From assembly GCF_000003815.2 (NCBI RefSeq), contig NC_049982.1:33213494-33277493 (forward strand): DNA of 64,000 nt, read 5' to 3'. The notes under the pieces were generated by a model, which was not told the origin of the DNA, did not search any database, and saw only the letters and a list, made by a program, of their open reading frames with translations. This document shows, piece after piece, positions 1 through 13,586 of the stretch. Position 1 is the stretch's first letter; every line of letters starts with the position of its first letter. The position numbers and the translations under genes were made by a program. Origin of the DNA: Branchiostoma floridae (Eukaryota > Chordata > Leptocardii > Amphioxiformes > Branchiostomatidae).

Positions 1-1820
1 CTTAGTAACGATACATACTTTGTGAAGAAGATGGATCATTACCTCGTCCATCCCTCTATAATTAGGGTAAGGAGAAACAGAAACGGGAAACACTAGAAAA
101 GCTAATATTTTCCTTCGGATTCCCCCAGACGGGAGGGAATTGCAATCAAAAACGTTTCACACCGAAGGCAAAGAAGAGACACTATAATAAGTAACAATTA
201 TCTCTCAGAACAGTCCACCTCAGTAGAAGAAGAATTGGTTTGTGGCGTTGTAGAAGACGGAACTTGCTCACCCCTTGTATGATAACGGCAACGATGTGAC
301 TTCCTCTTGGCAGGGACTTTCTTGTGATCCCGGGTGCATACATCAAAATACATCAAAACGAAATTAAGATATTTTTACAAGTACGATAATCGAACGAGTA
401 CGCTTTGTGTCAGATCCCTCTGCCTGCTTACTTCTGTCATTATTCATGCTCGTCCGTACAACGGACTGCGAATGGGGGAAGAACTATAATTTGCGATTCT
501 ATCCTGTCACCAGCGGAAACTACGTTTCATACCAATGATTGTAGTGTCTCAAGTTTTCTTCTTTCAACAGTAATCACGTAAATACCGCCTTTCTTTTCGT
601 GTTCACACGGACCTAGGAAAGTTACTTTCTCATACACAATAAAAAATTAAAATAAAACATCAGTACGTTTCAACAGCATTTGTATACATGTAAGGGATAC
701 CAGCAGGCAAGACTTCCACTATGCACGGTTTCCAGAAAGGTATATATTTGTACGAACTCTTGTGTAGATGGTTGGAATAGATGTGTACAAGTAGAAATGT
801 GTTTTATTTAGGCGACTGCTGACTCTGTCATCAGACAGAAATACTGTACTGCTACATTTTCTCAGTGTACATATGGTAATAGCTAAAGTTCGGTACATTT
901 TCCTCCGTACTTTCAGAAGGAACGTTAAAGTCAAATGTGTCCGGCATTGCCTGACCATGGAGCACTGGAAACCATAAATCTTGCCCTCGACGTGACCCTG
1001 ACGTTTGATTTACAGTTTGTTTGACAGCCACAAGCGGTCAGGGATTAGACTCCAATCCTTCTCCCTAAATGAATCCACCACCCGCCCGCCGGAGACGGAT
1101 TCCATTACCATTTCTTCGGCAGGTTGACTTTATTGGAGCACATTCGGTGACCCAGGTCAGATTCTTTTTAGAGTTCACCCAAAGGTCAGGCATTCCCGAA
1201 GTAACAAGGAGACATACTGAAGACAGAACGGCAAGGAAACCATACAGAATAAGTCACCACTGTCGCACCACATAGTCTACCAAAACCTGTAGCTTGCGAA
1301 GATTAAGTTCTGTAGGATGAATTTTGCCAATCGGAAAACAAACAACGAAGGTTAGCAAGAGAGAGATTATAGATAAACATGGCGGCACTCAGATGCCAGG
1401 AAGAGTTGAGTGACAGGGGGCACTTTCCCATCGCCACATCTGTTATAAATCATCCAGAGCCACACGAGCTGTCAGGACGGCACAGGCGGGGGTATGCAGG
1501 TCCGGCTGGTGGAACCCTCACGGAGTCTCACGCTAAGGGGAGATCGAATTCATGGTGAAAGTCCGGCTCAAATAAGCACAGAACAGTCGACACAACAGCG
1601 ACTCCGCATTTTGCGTTGACGCCATTTTTGTCTCCTGGACCTCGATTCAAAATCGGAAAGCGTCGGCTTTGATTAAGTTAACTGAAGCAAAACATCTTTA
1701 CCTGACAAGGTGACAAGTAGACATTCATTGATGATATGTACCCTACAATCTGCTGAAATAGCAAGGACTAGTTGTAAGAGGTTTAATAAGAACAGGGAAA
1801 CCCGGCCAAATCCCAGCTTA
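1..1820. other. Stretch without a recognised gene
   Basis: No convincing exon, RNA gene or complete mobile element was seen on either strand. Open frames are short and lack coding-like composition. One small minus-strand frame at 198-353 is listed separately. The sequence is ordinary unique-looking intergenic or intronic DNA. Confidence 0.4.
198..353 (-). other. Short open frame, uncertain (51 codons)
   Basis: A complete ATG-to-TAA frame of 51 codons reads on the minus strand. The product would be basic in the middle (KKVPAKRKSHRCRYH) and Ser/Thr-rich near the end (SSTTPQTNSSSTE). The composition resembles the disordered tail of a real protein more than most random frames here. It has no visible acceptor site, no signal peptide and no recognisable domain. 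It could be a terminal exon fragment or chance. Confidence 0.12.
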
Positions 1821-2405
1821 AGCCCCCTTCACACGAGAGCACGAATGAGCCGGAATGCCGTCCGAATGAATTTTTTTTTCTATTCGTGGCAATTCCTCGC
1901 AATTCGTACTGTATTCTAAACATTCGTACTGCGTTCGAGATATTCGTCCCCGTTCTTTTGCCTGGCTCGAAAGTTTTTGACATGTTAAAAACTGTCGAGG
2001 TGCATTCGAAGTGGAGAAATATCGAATGGCATTCGTAGTGGATTCTTAGTCAGTGTATTCTAACTATTCTGACTGCAGTCTGACCGCATTCTACGGCATT
2101 CTAACATTATTCGAAACATTCTTATCTCATTCGATGGAGAACCGAAACGGCAAGCCACCTCGAATCCTGTCAGAATGTGGCCGAAAGAATATTTCGAATG
2201 CAGTAAGAATGTCTAGAATGCACTACGAATTCACAGGAATAGACAAGAATTTTCATTCTGACGGCATTCCGGCTCATTCCTTCTCGTGTGAAGGGGATTT
2301 AAAGCCTATTTGGAATTCCCACCCGAATGTGACACGAAGTTTGCAAATACTTCATTCCGGCTGGTTCGGCTTGATTCGTGCTAATTCGATTTCCGTGTGA
2401 AGGCC
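1821..2405. mobile_element. Terminal-inverted-repeat element, ATTCG-rich
   Basis: The left end (AGCCCCCTTCACACGAGAGC near 1821) is mirrored by CTCGTGTGAAGGGG at 2283-2296 and again by CCGTGTGAAGGCCCTA at 2391-2406. Inner arms also match: GAATGAGCCGGAATGCCGTC on the left, and its near reverse complement around 2258-2278. The interior is unusually full of ATTCG/CGAAT words. No coding capacity was seen, so this is a non-autonomous DNA transposon, possibly two nested copies. Confidence 0.7.
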
Positions 2406-2825
2406 CTATTAGAATACTTCACTACGGCGAGTGCCCTTTTAGAATGGCGCCATTCTGACTGATTTCGATGTTTCCCAAAGTAGTGAAGTCAGTACGCACG
2501 ATAGTGGTGTGTTGGGCATGGCTAGGGGAACTAATCATTACGTCATCTCTTTCTTCGCCTCATCTTGATGTCATTAATCATTTTCGCTATCCTTTTTTTT
2601 TCTTCATTCTAACGTAAATTAGTTAACAGGTGGGCGTTTCTCAATCTCATATCTCTATGATACTGTCTGAAGAATGTCTAATTTTGTCATTCATTGCGGA
2701 CTAGCCTGGGCACCATCCGATTACTGCCGGGATCCTTTTAATAATGCCCCTGTCACATTTGGCGATAATCGATCGGACGACGATTCTGCGCAATCGCCCG
2801 AGCCTCGCTTATCATAATAACTTAA

Positions 2826-2906
2826 TTGCACAACGATTGTACAAGGTACAAAGTATGTCTTATATATAGTTTTATTGTACAACAATTGTACGGGGTACAA
2901 AGTATG
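2826..2906 (+). repeat. Short direct repeat
   Basis: Two copies of a segment of about 30 bp (TTGTACAA or TTGTACGG, then GGTACAAAGTATG) lie about 50 bp apart. Each includes a small palindrome around TTGTACAA. No function is evident. Confidence 0.5.
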
Positions 2907-3117
2907 GCATCTAAATAACTACAGTTCTATAACTTAACGCTTATCTAACTAATACAGAAGTTGTAGTATGGGATAAATTTCTTACAGTTATTGGAGGCTT
3001 TATATGTGACAGGGACGGTTTTCAGGTGAAAATACGCGCAACCCTCTGTCGATCTTAAATATGGCCGATCATCCATCGATACGCCCGAAGATCGTGGATA
3101 ATGTGACAGGGATATAA

Positions 3118-4395
3118 GGCGCACTTTGAAGCGACCTAAAGATGCACTCTCACTGGACGTGGGGCACGCTTGCGGCATTGCTGCGTTCGAAAACACAGCC
3201 ATGATGTACCCCAACGGAACCTAGAGGCACCCCCGCGAAACCTAGAGGTGCCGCAAGCAAACCTAGAGGTGCCGGTTGCAAGCGCGACGTTTTTTTGGAA
3301 AGTTTAAAAATAACGCAAGGGGCAAGATACCCAACAGTGCCCCAACGGTGCTCCAACAATGCCCCAACAGTGCCCGCACCATGCCATCATCAGTATCAAG
3401 GTTACATTTTGCCTATTTTTCACCAAGTATTAAATGTTAACATCATTTGAACACTGAAAAATTAGTTTGTATGCACTTCTATAATCATTTTACAGCGGTT
3501 GTTGATACAGTTACAACACTGCGATTCAACAAAACTTGACTTGTATCAGTATTCAGACTAACTTAAAAAGTATATTTATATTTATTTGATGAAAAGTAGT
3601 TCAGTATTTTATACTTGAGAACACCAAATGAGTAACTGGTTATCGATTCGTGAACCTACAGATGTGGAGAAACAGAGTGTCGTACAACGTTGAAAAGAAA
3701 CATTGATGTTGGATGATAACGTTAGCTTTTGCGTTTGCGTTACAAGCAGTCTAATCATTCCTAGTAGCCTGCTGCAGCTGCCGATAGAACACCAAACGTG
3801 CAGTCATCGGACCCATAAAGCCAAGTTTTCTTCTCAAGTTTTGCAGATATGATAGACTTAGACAACAATGGTTTGGCAAGCCATCCGCCGACAATGAAAA
3901 TACTCCGCGTCATACAAAAACGTATGAAATATCAAACATTTTCATTTAAGAAATTTGAAAATTGTTTAATAAACTACACTACAAACGTACATCAGTACAC
4001 ATACATGGTGCAAAACACATAATTGATCGAGTCAAATCTGGTATACGGTTTGTGTCCGTTCATTAATTTGGATCCTTTCTTTTTCTGTAAAAGTCTTTTA
4101 AGGTTATAAGCAACATTATGTAAGATATAATTCATTATCATAAGGGAAATCATTTCATTACTTATCACATTTGGGAGCATTTTCATCATATGCAGTGATT
4201 TTTTCATCAAATGACAACCCTGCGATTTCCAATAACATGTTCATTTAGTCTAGAAACGCAGCAGTGCCGCACGTCAGTGTGAGTGCAAGACAAAATCGGC
4301 GAAATTAACACAACAGTGCCGCAGTGAACGAACGCAGCAATGCCGCAAGCGTGCCCCAAGCGCAGTGAGAGTGCACCTTAAGTCTAAAGTGCGCC
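3118..4395. mobile_element. TIR element with GGTGCACTCTCACTG ends
   Basis: Long inverted ends are visible. The left arm at 3137-3190 contains TGCACTCTCACTGG and GGGGCACGCTTGCGGCATTG. The right arm at 4330-4380 contains the reverse complements (CAATGCCGCAAGCGTGCCCC, CAGTGAGAGTGCACCTTA). Just outside, GGCGCACTTT (3118-3127) pairs with AAAGTGCGCC (4386-4395). Shorter relatives sit at 8318, 14511 and 44719. The inside also has a triple AACCTAGAGG motif and a CCAACAGTGCCC-type simple repeat near 3220-3370. No transposase frame was seen. Confidence 0.75.
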
Positions 4396-7300
4396 GTAGC
4401 ATTGCCAAATCGAGCCCCCCTAAACCCTAAATGGATCGATTAGCCGGGGAAATTCGTCATTTTGAGGATACGGCAATTTCATCATATCTAGCATACGGAG
4501 CGCATACTTCGCACAAATACTCTGTCTGTGCGTGTGGACCGGTTGTGTAATTTAATGTCTTAAAAGAAACAATCCATTAGATTTCTGTCATGAAACCTAA
4601 CTAAAACCCGGCCATGATATGTTCGTTTTCAAGAAGATACTTCGTCATCGTTCGTCGTTTTGAAATAATATTTTTGCCGTTTCCCTGCCGAGTGCGGCAA
4701 TCCGCCCGGCGCCCAGAAGGAACGCGGAGGCGAACGTTCTGCAATACAGGACCCAAATACTACCCTCAAAGTTTCTCTTGCATACAAGTGTGTCAATTAT
4801 CACTGTCGTTCACATTATCGGTTGTAGTTCAGTAAAGCGAATGTCGGACGACTCGGACCATAACCAACTCGGCTCAGTCAGCTCGGCCCATCGCCCTGGT
4901 CAACTCGGCCCATTATCCTGGTCAAATCGGCCCAATATCGAGGCATCAATGCGGACAAAATGCACCCAACGAGACAATGATAATATCATTGAACTTCATT
5001 AGACTTCAAAAACTTCAACTTCAGAAGTTCGAAGAACTGTCTGACAACAAGAGACGTTGTGCTGTTTGTACGGTGCTTTGACTGAGCTTTATTTAGAAGT
5101 ATGTATACGAAAAACAGAAGATTTCACAACGATCATTAGTATTCAGTATATCTAGATATATGCTTCTAGGTTATGTGCAGCTAACGATCGCACATGGCCC
5201 GAGACACAACGAGCCGACATTACCAGGCTCGACAGCGCATATGCGTATGAAGTGTTCAAAGAAAAAAAGGAAAACTTGGATTCACGAGGTTGCTGTTTAG
5301 AAAATGTTTGTGTAAATCTGATGGTAGGGCCTGTTTATTTCCATTTTACAGCCAAGCTGCGATCGGTTGGCCATGGTACGAGTCGCCCTGATACCCAGCA
5401 AAGCACCTCTTGGCACCATGAGTCAGCACACTTCTCAGCCTCCGTGGCAATGGATCTAGGTTCTTTAAAGTGTTTTTTTTTTACGTTTCACTTTTCTTTC
5501 GAAGAAAGTAGCAAAATTGGCCCGTGTGCTTATAGCCTGTTTGGGCTGTGTTAGAAGGATGAAAAAAATGTTGTTTCTTTCCATCGGCAGTTGGACACAT
5601 TTTTCAGGTAGGATCCTCAAACGTTCCTGTTTATATTCGGCTTCTTCTTACTTCAACACATATTGTTAATTGGCTGCATTTATAGATGATTTCGCCCCGT
5701 TCCTGGATGATTTTACACCACCAGTCTGTAAATTATTGCAGGTTCTTGACACCGTCACCAGACATCTTGTTGGTTTACAGAAACATTGAAGACAAAACAA
5801 CTGACCCAATGTCCTCCGAGCGGGCTGATCCGTACCACAGTTCCTAAACAAATACAGAACATCAAAGCAAACTGCACTGACGGGTTCCATCATCGAGTGG
5901 TTCTGTTCTCTCCGAGAAAGCCAAGCTGTGGGGTCAGCTAGTGGCCAACTGTTTGGTGTGGGGCGCATATTTTTCTCAAATGTTACCTTCAAGTGACTTG
6001 CCATATGCAGGGAATGATGGTTTGCAGTCACTCTGTGAAGTTGTGGTAATTTGAAGAAAATAGAATGCACAACGCCAGCAATTCCACTGTCTGTTATCTA
6101 CCGCGTTTTGAGTTGAAAAGTTCACATCACAGTAGGACAGGATTCCGCCTCTGCCCCATCTATACCAGGATGTTTATAGCGAATAAATGCCATAGCTATA
6201 CATGAGGTGGTATGTACAGAATTTGGCATACAAGGCGGTGAGAAAAAGGTACCTGGTTCGTGCAAACAACCCACACACCCCAAGGGCGTATTGAAGCAGT
6301 TGCAAGTGGAACTACCAAATCATCTAATTTCATAATTCAAAGGTGAATGAATAATCGCCTTTACCATGATTCACATGCCAGGCGCTGGAAACTGATAGTG
6401 GAAGTCTGACAAACAGACAAATAACACACCAAAAGAGATGGCCGTCTTAAAACGACAGAATATTGCAAACTATTTTCCGCCGACCTGTGGAGCCTGGTAG
6501 AGATGATGAGCAGTGTGTGGATTTATATAAGGGTCACAAAAATGGTTATTTTTACGTTATCCTCATCTATGCTGCGCCGGACATGAAGAAAACGGACGGG
6601 ATAAAATATAAAAGCCCGACAAAAACGCATAAAACACGTGAAAAACTAGCTGGAGCCGAATCTCTGCTCGGAGAGTAATGTTTCTTCAGAAGACATGTCT
6701 CAATGTAAATCATATTATGAATATCTACTTGAAGATTAAGTGTAAAGGGGGCACGGCGTCAAAGGCAACTTGCCTAGCAAAAAACAAAAATGATCATCCC
6801 ACAACCCACCTCTGACGACTCCAAATCTATGTCACTCAAGGTGAAGTTTACTTTCCGTTGACATGAGCTCAAAGGCAAGGTGATGTCATATTCATTAGAA
6901 GACATATTTCTGAGAATCCACGACCTTTCTAAGCAAATGTGGTGCTTTTCATAGTCCAGCGAAGTTGTCAGACAAGCCGTTTGAGGATGATTAATGCCCT
7001 GTGCCGTCAGCTCCGACGGGCTGGTTTGTAATGATTTACGGCTGTTTGGGTGGCGACCGGGGTCAGAGATGACAGGGACCTCTTACCACTGATATCCCGG
7101 GGGGAGCCATATTGAATTTCACAGCTTTGCCTGTTGATGCCAAACTTACAAACTTTCCTGTCAATCTTGGATCGGGTTCACGAAAAGGACAAGAGTGCAC
7201 TCAACTACGGCAGAGTGAAAGAAGATGCTGACGGAATGCCTCTACGCTGTCTCCACCTAGCCGCATCGGACTGGTAACAGTACATTCAGATATATAGATT

Positions 7301-8317
7301 TATGTTTAGAGTTTATGTTTGTGGGAGTTGTATGTATACATATATCTCTATTCTACAGGTGACAAGACATAACGAAGCTTTAGCGTCTGTTCGCAAGTCT
7401 TTAGAAGTCTCTTCAAACGGTTGTAATCCGCTTTTTTTTTAAATATCAAGTCAGTCTGAAAGGACTACAATGTGCCGACCTGTTTTTAAAAATGATATCA
7501 CAACGCACACAACCCGTACTTGTTTTAAGACGTAGTTTTACAAATCAGCCGATGTTTCCCATCTATTCTAACTTCTTCCCCATGTGTCATCAAGCAAGAC
7601 TAGGTCCTGACACCCGTGCGCATGCCCAGAGACCCATTCCATGTTTGTGTTGGGGGTAAACCGTTGAAGTCTGTTTTAGCAAGGAGGTTAAAAACCTCTT
7701 TTTGGTTTTAACTTTTACATTGTACATGTATACGTATTTGAATATATTCTTGCACTCGGGAATTACATGTTTTGGCGGTAACATTCCGGCTGTCCCATGC
7801 TAGACAAGGAAACATAAAAATCTTAAAATTGCAGTAAAGATAAACGAAAGAGGCTGGAGTGCACTTTGGTGCTATTGTTTTTCTTGTCAAAATTCCACCT
7901 AGCTTGTTTTCGGGTCAAGAGATTCTACATCCCGGCACCTGAATTGAGATGAACATCAGTGTTATAACCAGGCTTTCTTTTTTGGTGCGGCCACACGTTT
8001 CCATAGTGCACGACAGCAAGACCCTTCCCTAACATCAATCTTGGCCTTGCCAGGCATCCCGTGCCCGTTGATATACTACCCGTGTAGTGAGGTAGCGGCG
8101 GGTGGGAGTCAGGAAAACCTTCCCCCGCCCTCCTCCGCCCAGCACGGCGTACTGGCCGCCGACTCCCCGGAGAGACCACCGAACTTTGGAAACAGATCAA
8201 AGCTTTCAACTACGCAACCGGCCTGAGTTCATTCGCGGGTCGCGCATTCCGGAAAAAGACGTTTTAAGCGTGTGCGTGGACGTTTTTCTGTTGCTTGTTG
8301 TGAACGCCTTTCCAGTG
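4396..8317. other. Stretch without a recognised gene
   Basis: No exon with convincing splice sites and coding composition was found. A degenerate repeat of about 20 bp based on GGTCAACTCGGCCCAT occurs at about 4850-4945. The longest open frames (5666-6070 minus, 5252-5554 plus) look non-coding and match no family I know. Confidence 0.35.
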
Positions 8318-8556
8318 TAAAGGCACTTGGGGCACTTGTGCGGCACTGCGGCGTTCGTTCATCGAGGCACTGTTTTGTTATTTTCGCCGATCTTTTATAA
8401 TCTTAATATTGCGTGATACGTCAAAGCATGACTTAGAAGACAACAAAGTACAAAAACGTTTGAAAATTCCTTCTTTATCTCTGAGATTCGTTGAGAAATC
8501 ATTCTAACCCCACAGAGCCGCACCGGTGCCCCAAGCGCAGTGAGATACCACCTTTA
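8318..8556. mobile_element. MITE, GGTGCACTCTCACTG family (239 bp)
   Basis: The ends are TAAAGGCACTTGGGGCAC on the left and CAAGCGCAGTGAGATACCAC then CTTTA on the right. The internal sequence (GTTATTTTCGCCGATC, ATTGCGTGATACG, GACTTAGAAGACAACAAA) is shared with the copies at 14511 and 44719. The left end appears to have lost part of the inverted repeat. No coding capacity. Confidence 0.7.
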
Positions 8557-9039
8557 CATGTACTGCAACAATTGCGATGATCGTCTACTGACACTGTGAC
8601 AGTTTTGCGCCGTATCAGTCCGCATCCACATAACATCTAAAAAGTCTCAAGTCTCTCAAGGTTATGTTAAAATTTGATTGTGTAGAGTGACGTAGAAAAA
8701 AACAAATGGTCTTCTCAAACGCACAAGAATTGATTAAAATAATTCTTGACACAGAAGTGGAGCCTTCTCTTCGACGGACGACACTTCTCTGGGACGTCCG
8801 TCTGTAACGTTTTACCCCGCCTCGTCTCATAGCCATCACCGTCTGACATACACTAACAAATCAGAACCCGCGGATGGTGGACATGTCTTAAAACGTTACA
8901 TCATCCACATCGGTCAGACAAAGTGACATAGGCGTAAACGTGTCTTATCTCCTCTTGTGTAAAGGACAAAAACATCTCGAAAACACGGGGCTGTTACCCA
9001 TACGTCTATGACTGTTTGACGAATGACTCTTGCAAGTAA

Positions 9040-9870
9040 AATATATGATGTTTCTTGTAGCTATATCTTTGTTAGATAAATGCATTATAAGGACATCATT
9101 TGCATAATTAAATGTTCAACGATATTCACCTGTTCATAACTTCTAAATGCTACAAGTAAGAAGTTCCTGTCATTTACCACAATGACATTATAGCATGTTC
9201 TCATTAATAATGCAAATTAGGTCTTTATTTTGCATAATATAGTACCAAGTTTATTTGCAAAATCATGCCCGAAGGCTAATTGCAGGGACATTCTCGAGGG
9301 AAACAAAACACAAGGTAGTTAATAGTACTAATGTCTATTATAATTGATTAATATATATCTAATAATATTCGTCTCTTTCTCAGTTACAAATGTAACATGT
9401 TACAATGGTCCTATAATGGAATTGAGCGTGTATAGACTAATTTCCTAATTAACTATTCAAATTACATTCAATATGCATAATTAATTATCTAATTATGTAA
9501 TTATATGAAGCATCACTTAAGCCATCTACATACCAAAAATCCCTTCTTGGGTTATTATTTCCTTTCAAAGTCTGACACTAAACCTGCCCTGCAGTTCCAA
9601 AACAAGCCGCTAGGAGGCCAAACCTATACCACTTACTCTCTGCATCAATAGCTGTCTTCCACTCAAAAATCACAGCCGCGGCATGTCCAGAATTCGAGAT
9701 ATCAAACCCCAAAGTCACGGTGCAGTACCGTAACTGGCCGCTATGGGGCCCAAAATCTAATCGTTTCCAGGTCTCATCAAGACATACTCACATACTCACG
9801 CTACCCTGAACATAACCTTCTTGGCGAAGGTAAGAGATCAGATGCAGTACAACACAGCCCGCCTATAACA
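9040..9870 (+). repeat. Dispersed repeat, TGCATAAT/GCCGCTAGG family
   Basis: This shares landmarks with copies at 25.4, 29.7 and 56.1 kb (same strand) and at 18.7, 27.3, 42.4 and 50.2 kb (opposite strand). The order is ATTTGCATAAT motifs, AAAGTCTGACACTAAACC, GCAGTTCCAAAACAAGCCGC, ACCACTTACTCTCTGC, CCACTCAAAAATCA, GCATGTCCAGAA, and an end near AACCTTCTTGGCGAAGG. No open frame is conserved, so this is a non-autonomous interspersed repeat. Confidence 0.65.
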
Positions 9871-11915
9871 CAGTAGTAGGCGATTAACGCTGACAGGTCT
9901 ATTCTTGTCAGTTGCAAATATAAAATATTAAATACAGATGTAGAAGTTGGTGTCTCTCCGATGTAATCCCTCGAATTTTCACATGAACAATTTCATGTGA
10001 GGGCACCACATGGAATTACTACCTGTATAGGTGCAGTTCGACTCTGAAGGGAGCATCAAGTAAACAACAGTGTATCGAATAAAGACGAAAATTGGGCTTT
10101 TATAAGGATATAAGTATAAACAAGTATACGGGGATGTTTTTCTTTCCATCGCTGTCCGTCCCGTCCCCAGAAGTCTGGCAGTGAAGCATTTTGAAATTGA
10201 AACAGATAGAATGTTTCAGTAGCCGAATCTAAAAAAAAAAAACATAGACTGTGGGTTTGCATCTATGTCCCTGTATGAGTTGAACAGGTTTATGTAACTT
10301 AAACGTTAGCATGGAAAGAAAGTTGACGAGCAGTTTGACATGTGTGGTATTCAGAAGTACCGCCGACTCTCTAGGCTAGGGTTGAGCTTGCAGAATTGAC
10401 AGTTAATCCAGTGCAAAGGCACACAGGCGCCCATGCACAGTCTGAACTTATTCTGTTTGATTAGAAGAGAAAAATATACGGTCGCCGGTGCATTGTAGTG
10501 AGTGTAAAAAGTGAGTGGTTATAGTCGAATTACATGAGGTCTTGTCGGGTCAGCAGACGGAAGTGGTGCACGGTAGCAAAGAGCCATAAATCAGTCGGGG
10601 AAGCTGTCATGGCGGCCTGCTCCCGACACAGGCAGGTGGAATGTGTGCAGGTCAACAAGAGTTCACCGGCCCTTGTTCTTTTTAAAGTATATATATCAAA
10701 ATATAGCATCAGTGTAGTTTCACATAAACTGTAGAACTGTAGAATTGGGTCTGTTGGTCGAGTGAGTTCTTAGGACGATATAAGAGTACCTTACACGGGC
10801 ATAAACATGATAAAATAAACTTTGCTTTTCTACTCAACAGTTGAACAATACGCCATATAAGAGGACGCTATGAAATGTTAAGAATATTTCAGCCGTTGAC
10901 TGTGCTCAGCCCTAGGCCTAGCAGAAAACAGCACCGTTCACTATCCCTGTGGAACGCTACATTGCTATGAAGCCGCGCTTCTGAACACAAACTTACTGAC
11001 ACTTCAACAACTTGTGCCTGGAGTTAGCCAAGAAGCTGGCCTGCACTTCTCCCTACAAGGGCTGGCGACGTCCACAATCACACGAAACTCGGATAGGATC
11101 TTAGATACAGAAGTAGTTGATACAGAGGCTCACCCATCCCGTACCTTGTCCAACTCTAAAACACTAACCACTACTTGAAAATCTTCGTCATTATTCCATG
11201 TTTTCGTCATTTGCTATGTGCAAAATATTTATAGTAAGTTTTGAAAATACTTATTTTTCACCAATTTCAGCCAACTGGCTGCAAAATGTTTTAGTGAAGT
11301 TCCGCAATAAATCATTCATTTGTTCATTTGTGAACTGTAAAGTGCAGATATTTATCAATGTCACATAAACATACATTGATATACATATCATATACCGCTA
11401 AACCTAGGCCCACTGCAATACTTGTAGTACATCTGTATAATTCAATAATGGTTAGATTGTTGAAAATGTCAATATGTCTTATGGTTTTTACTTGATTTAT
11501 TGTCTTTGTTAGATCGCTTCCACCGACTAATTAAAAAAAGAGTAAGAAAATAATATTTCCTGACCTCAATCGGAATCAAAACATTTTCCCAGCTTGCATG
11601 TCGGAGGTTTCATGTAAACGTTATTGGCATAAACATTTCTTTAGCTGCCACATGTAAAATGGAGTTACAAGAAAAGCATTTATAACATTACATAACATAA
11701 CATACAGAATCTTGGAATGAATCCGCATGTGCCATGTCCTTATGTATAATACAAACCCGCATATCATATACCTCAAGGTTTCAGGTAAATTGTAACACTT
11801 ATGGGTCCTGATCCTGTCATGCCTGTAGTGTCAGTGTCATCACAGTTAATTGCACTGAAAAACATTTGATAATGTATTTTTTTTCTTCTGCAAAGTATCG
11901 TCACATTGTCGAAGT
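9871..11915. other. Stretch without a recognised gene
   Basis: No gene-like exon, RNA gene or delimited element was seen. Open frames such as 10534-10734 are short and without recognisable features. Confidence 0.35.
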
Positions 11916-12076
11916 TAGCCTCTACCAGGCTTCGTGGATCGGTGATCTAATTGTAGAAATTGGACAAATAGAGTTTAGTACGCTAGGGGAGTTAGCCGGC
12001 CAGAATAGTACGTTTCCTCACTCACTTCGTGGTGAGGATAATGATTCTACCGATCCACGGAGCCTGATAGAGGCTA
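11916..12076. mobile_element. Foldback MITE, 161 bp
   Basis: The left arm TAGCCTCTACCAGGCTTCGT plus GGATCGGT is the near-perfect reverse complement of the right arm ACCGATCCACGGAGCCTGAT plus AGAGGCTA, about 28 bp each side. The two 8-bp flanks do not match, so the insertion is old or was altered. The TAG start resembles hAT-type ends. Confidence 0.7.
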
Positions 12077-12161
12077 TGGTATTGCAGGCGGGAAACAAGC
12101 TGGCACTGCCGTGTCCGTGTGACCATCCTGACCAGGACCTGCCAACACTGAGGACTATAGC

Positions 12162-12905
12162 TAGGGGTGGGTACAGAAAAGTTAGGTGCCGGTCCTGTCC
12201 AGGTCCAAAGGATCAGGTCCTGCAGACCTGAACCTGGAGCTGATTCAGTATGTGAAAACTTGTGAATGGGCAATATTCAACAATTGTCCATTCCGCTACA
12301 AAGAAATCTGTTTGGTGGAGTATTTGAGTCCCACTGGCGTTTTAAAATTCTATCAAACTAGCTGCCACTACATGATTGACTGTAAGACTTAGTAGAGATA
12401 ACAATAACTTCACTCTCCATTTTTGATCATAGTGTAATATCAGACTGTACATATTCCTTAAGGTTCCCCAGATGTACTACATGTATTTGTCTCTTCTAAC
12501 TGTTCCACTACCCATATACTGCATGTAATTCGTCCAGACACACCAGTAGATGTTATCCCTCCATGTGCAATGGTACTCGACTGTACAAAATCTAGTCTTA
12601 GTTGTTGACAAATGTACTGCTGTTGTTGTTGTTGTTTTTAATAAAAAATAATAAAAAAAAAAAAAAAACTTCACTCGCGTGATATTTTCTTCAACCAACA
12701 ATCCCCAAACATCTGAATTTCTGCCCATATATATATATATATATACCCGATATTATTATTATTATATAACCTCTTCATTTTCTAACAGGTCCAACATCCG
12801 TTCCATCATCCGGTCTACCTAATTTTGTTAGGTCCGGTTTTTCTGGACCGGTCAAATAAGAAAAATCGGGTTTGTACCGGTACGGTGTACAGTTACCCAC
12901 CCCTA
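12162..12905. mobile_element. hAT-like non-autonomous element, 744 bp
   Basis: The ends are TAGGGGTGGGTA on the left and TACCCACCCCTA on the right, a perfect 12-bp inverted repeat of the TAGGGNTGGGNA type known in hAT elements. Inside are GGTCCAGGTCC-like and TTTCTGGACCGGTC arms shared with the copy at 13587. An AT-rich middle contains (GTT)n, poly-A and (AT)n tracts. The flanking 8-mers do not match. Confidence 0.75.
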
Positions 12906-13586
12906 CCAGCCTTACCAGCAGTTAACAGACTGACAATCAAGCTGGTCCCGAGAGGTCAGGCGGCACGGACAGACGACAGATGTCTGCCGGGCAGCAGGAA
13001 CATTCCTGCCGGTGGGAAAAGAACGGAACTTCTGGATAGGGAGAGAAGACTGCACTGGCAATTACAACTGTAGAACAAACACCCGGCGAAGAGCACTAAC
13101 AAGGGCTGTAGCAATAGCATGTAGCCCTGACTAGGACGTTTGATATCTTAAAGGTGACAGGAAATTGTAATATAAGTAATCAAATTCTTTGGGACATCAA
13201 TAATTTCAACAGTTCTCCCCCAATGCACGGTGAATAATTTACCTAAAACGTACCCTACAGTCTACTGATGTTCGTGCACTGAGCACAGCTATGAATTGAT
13301 TAGCAAATGGTGCAACCTGTATTGCACATACGACCATGGACAAAATTAATCAATTCTTTGACGTCGAAACACTGTTAACACCATAGTTAAGGTTACAGTT
13401 CCTCTTCGTCATCTTTGGGGGTAAAATACGCTCTTCTTTACACTGGTAAGCGATTCAAGTATCGCACTTCTCTACTGGTCAAAGTTGCAAAGGTCAAAGA
13501 TAGATAATGTTTCTAAGAACACACGTGTAAGGCTGTGGAATAAATGTCCCCGAAAGCTGCTCTCTGTGTCAGGGAATAATGTACAC

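Noticed and set aside
11866-12273. Open frames of 83-121 codons
   Set aside because: They span two MITE ends (11916-12076 and 12162 onward) and show no coding-like composition.
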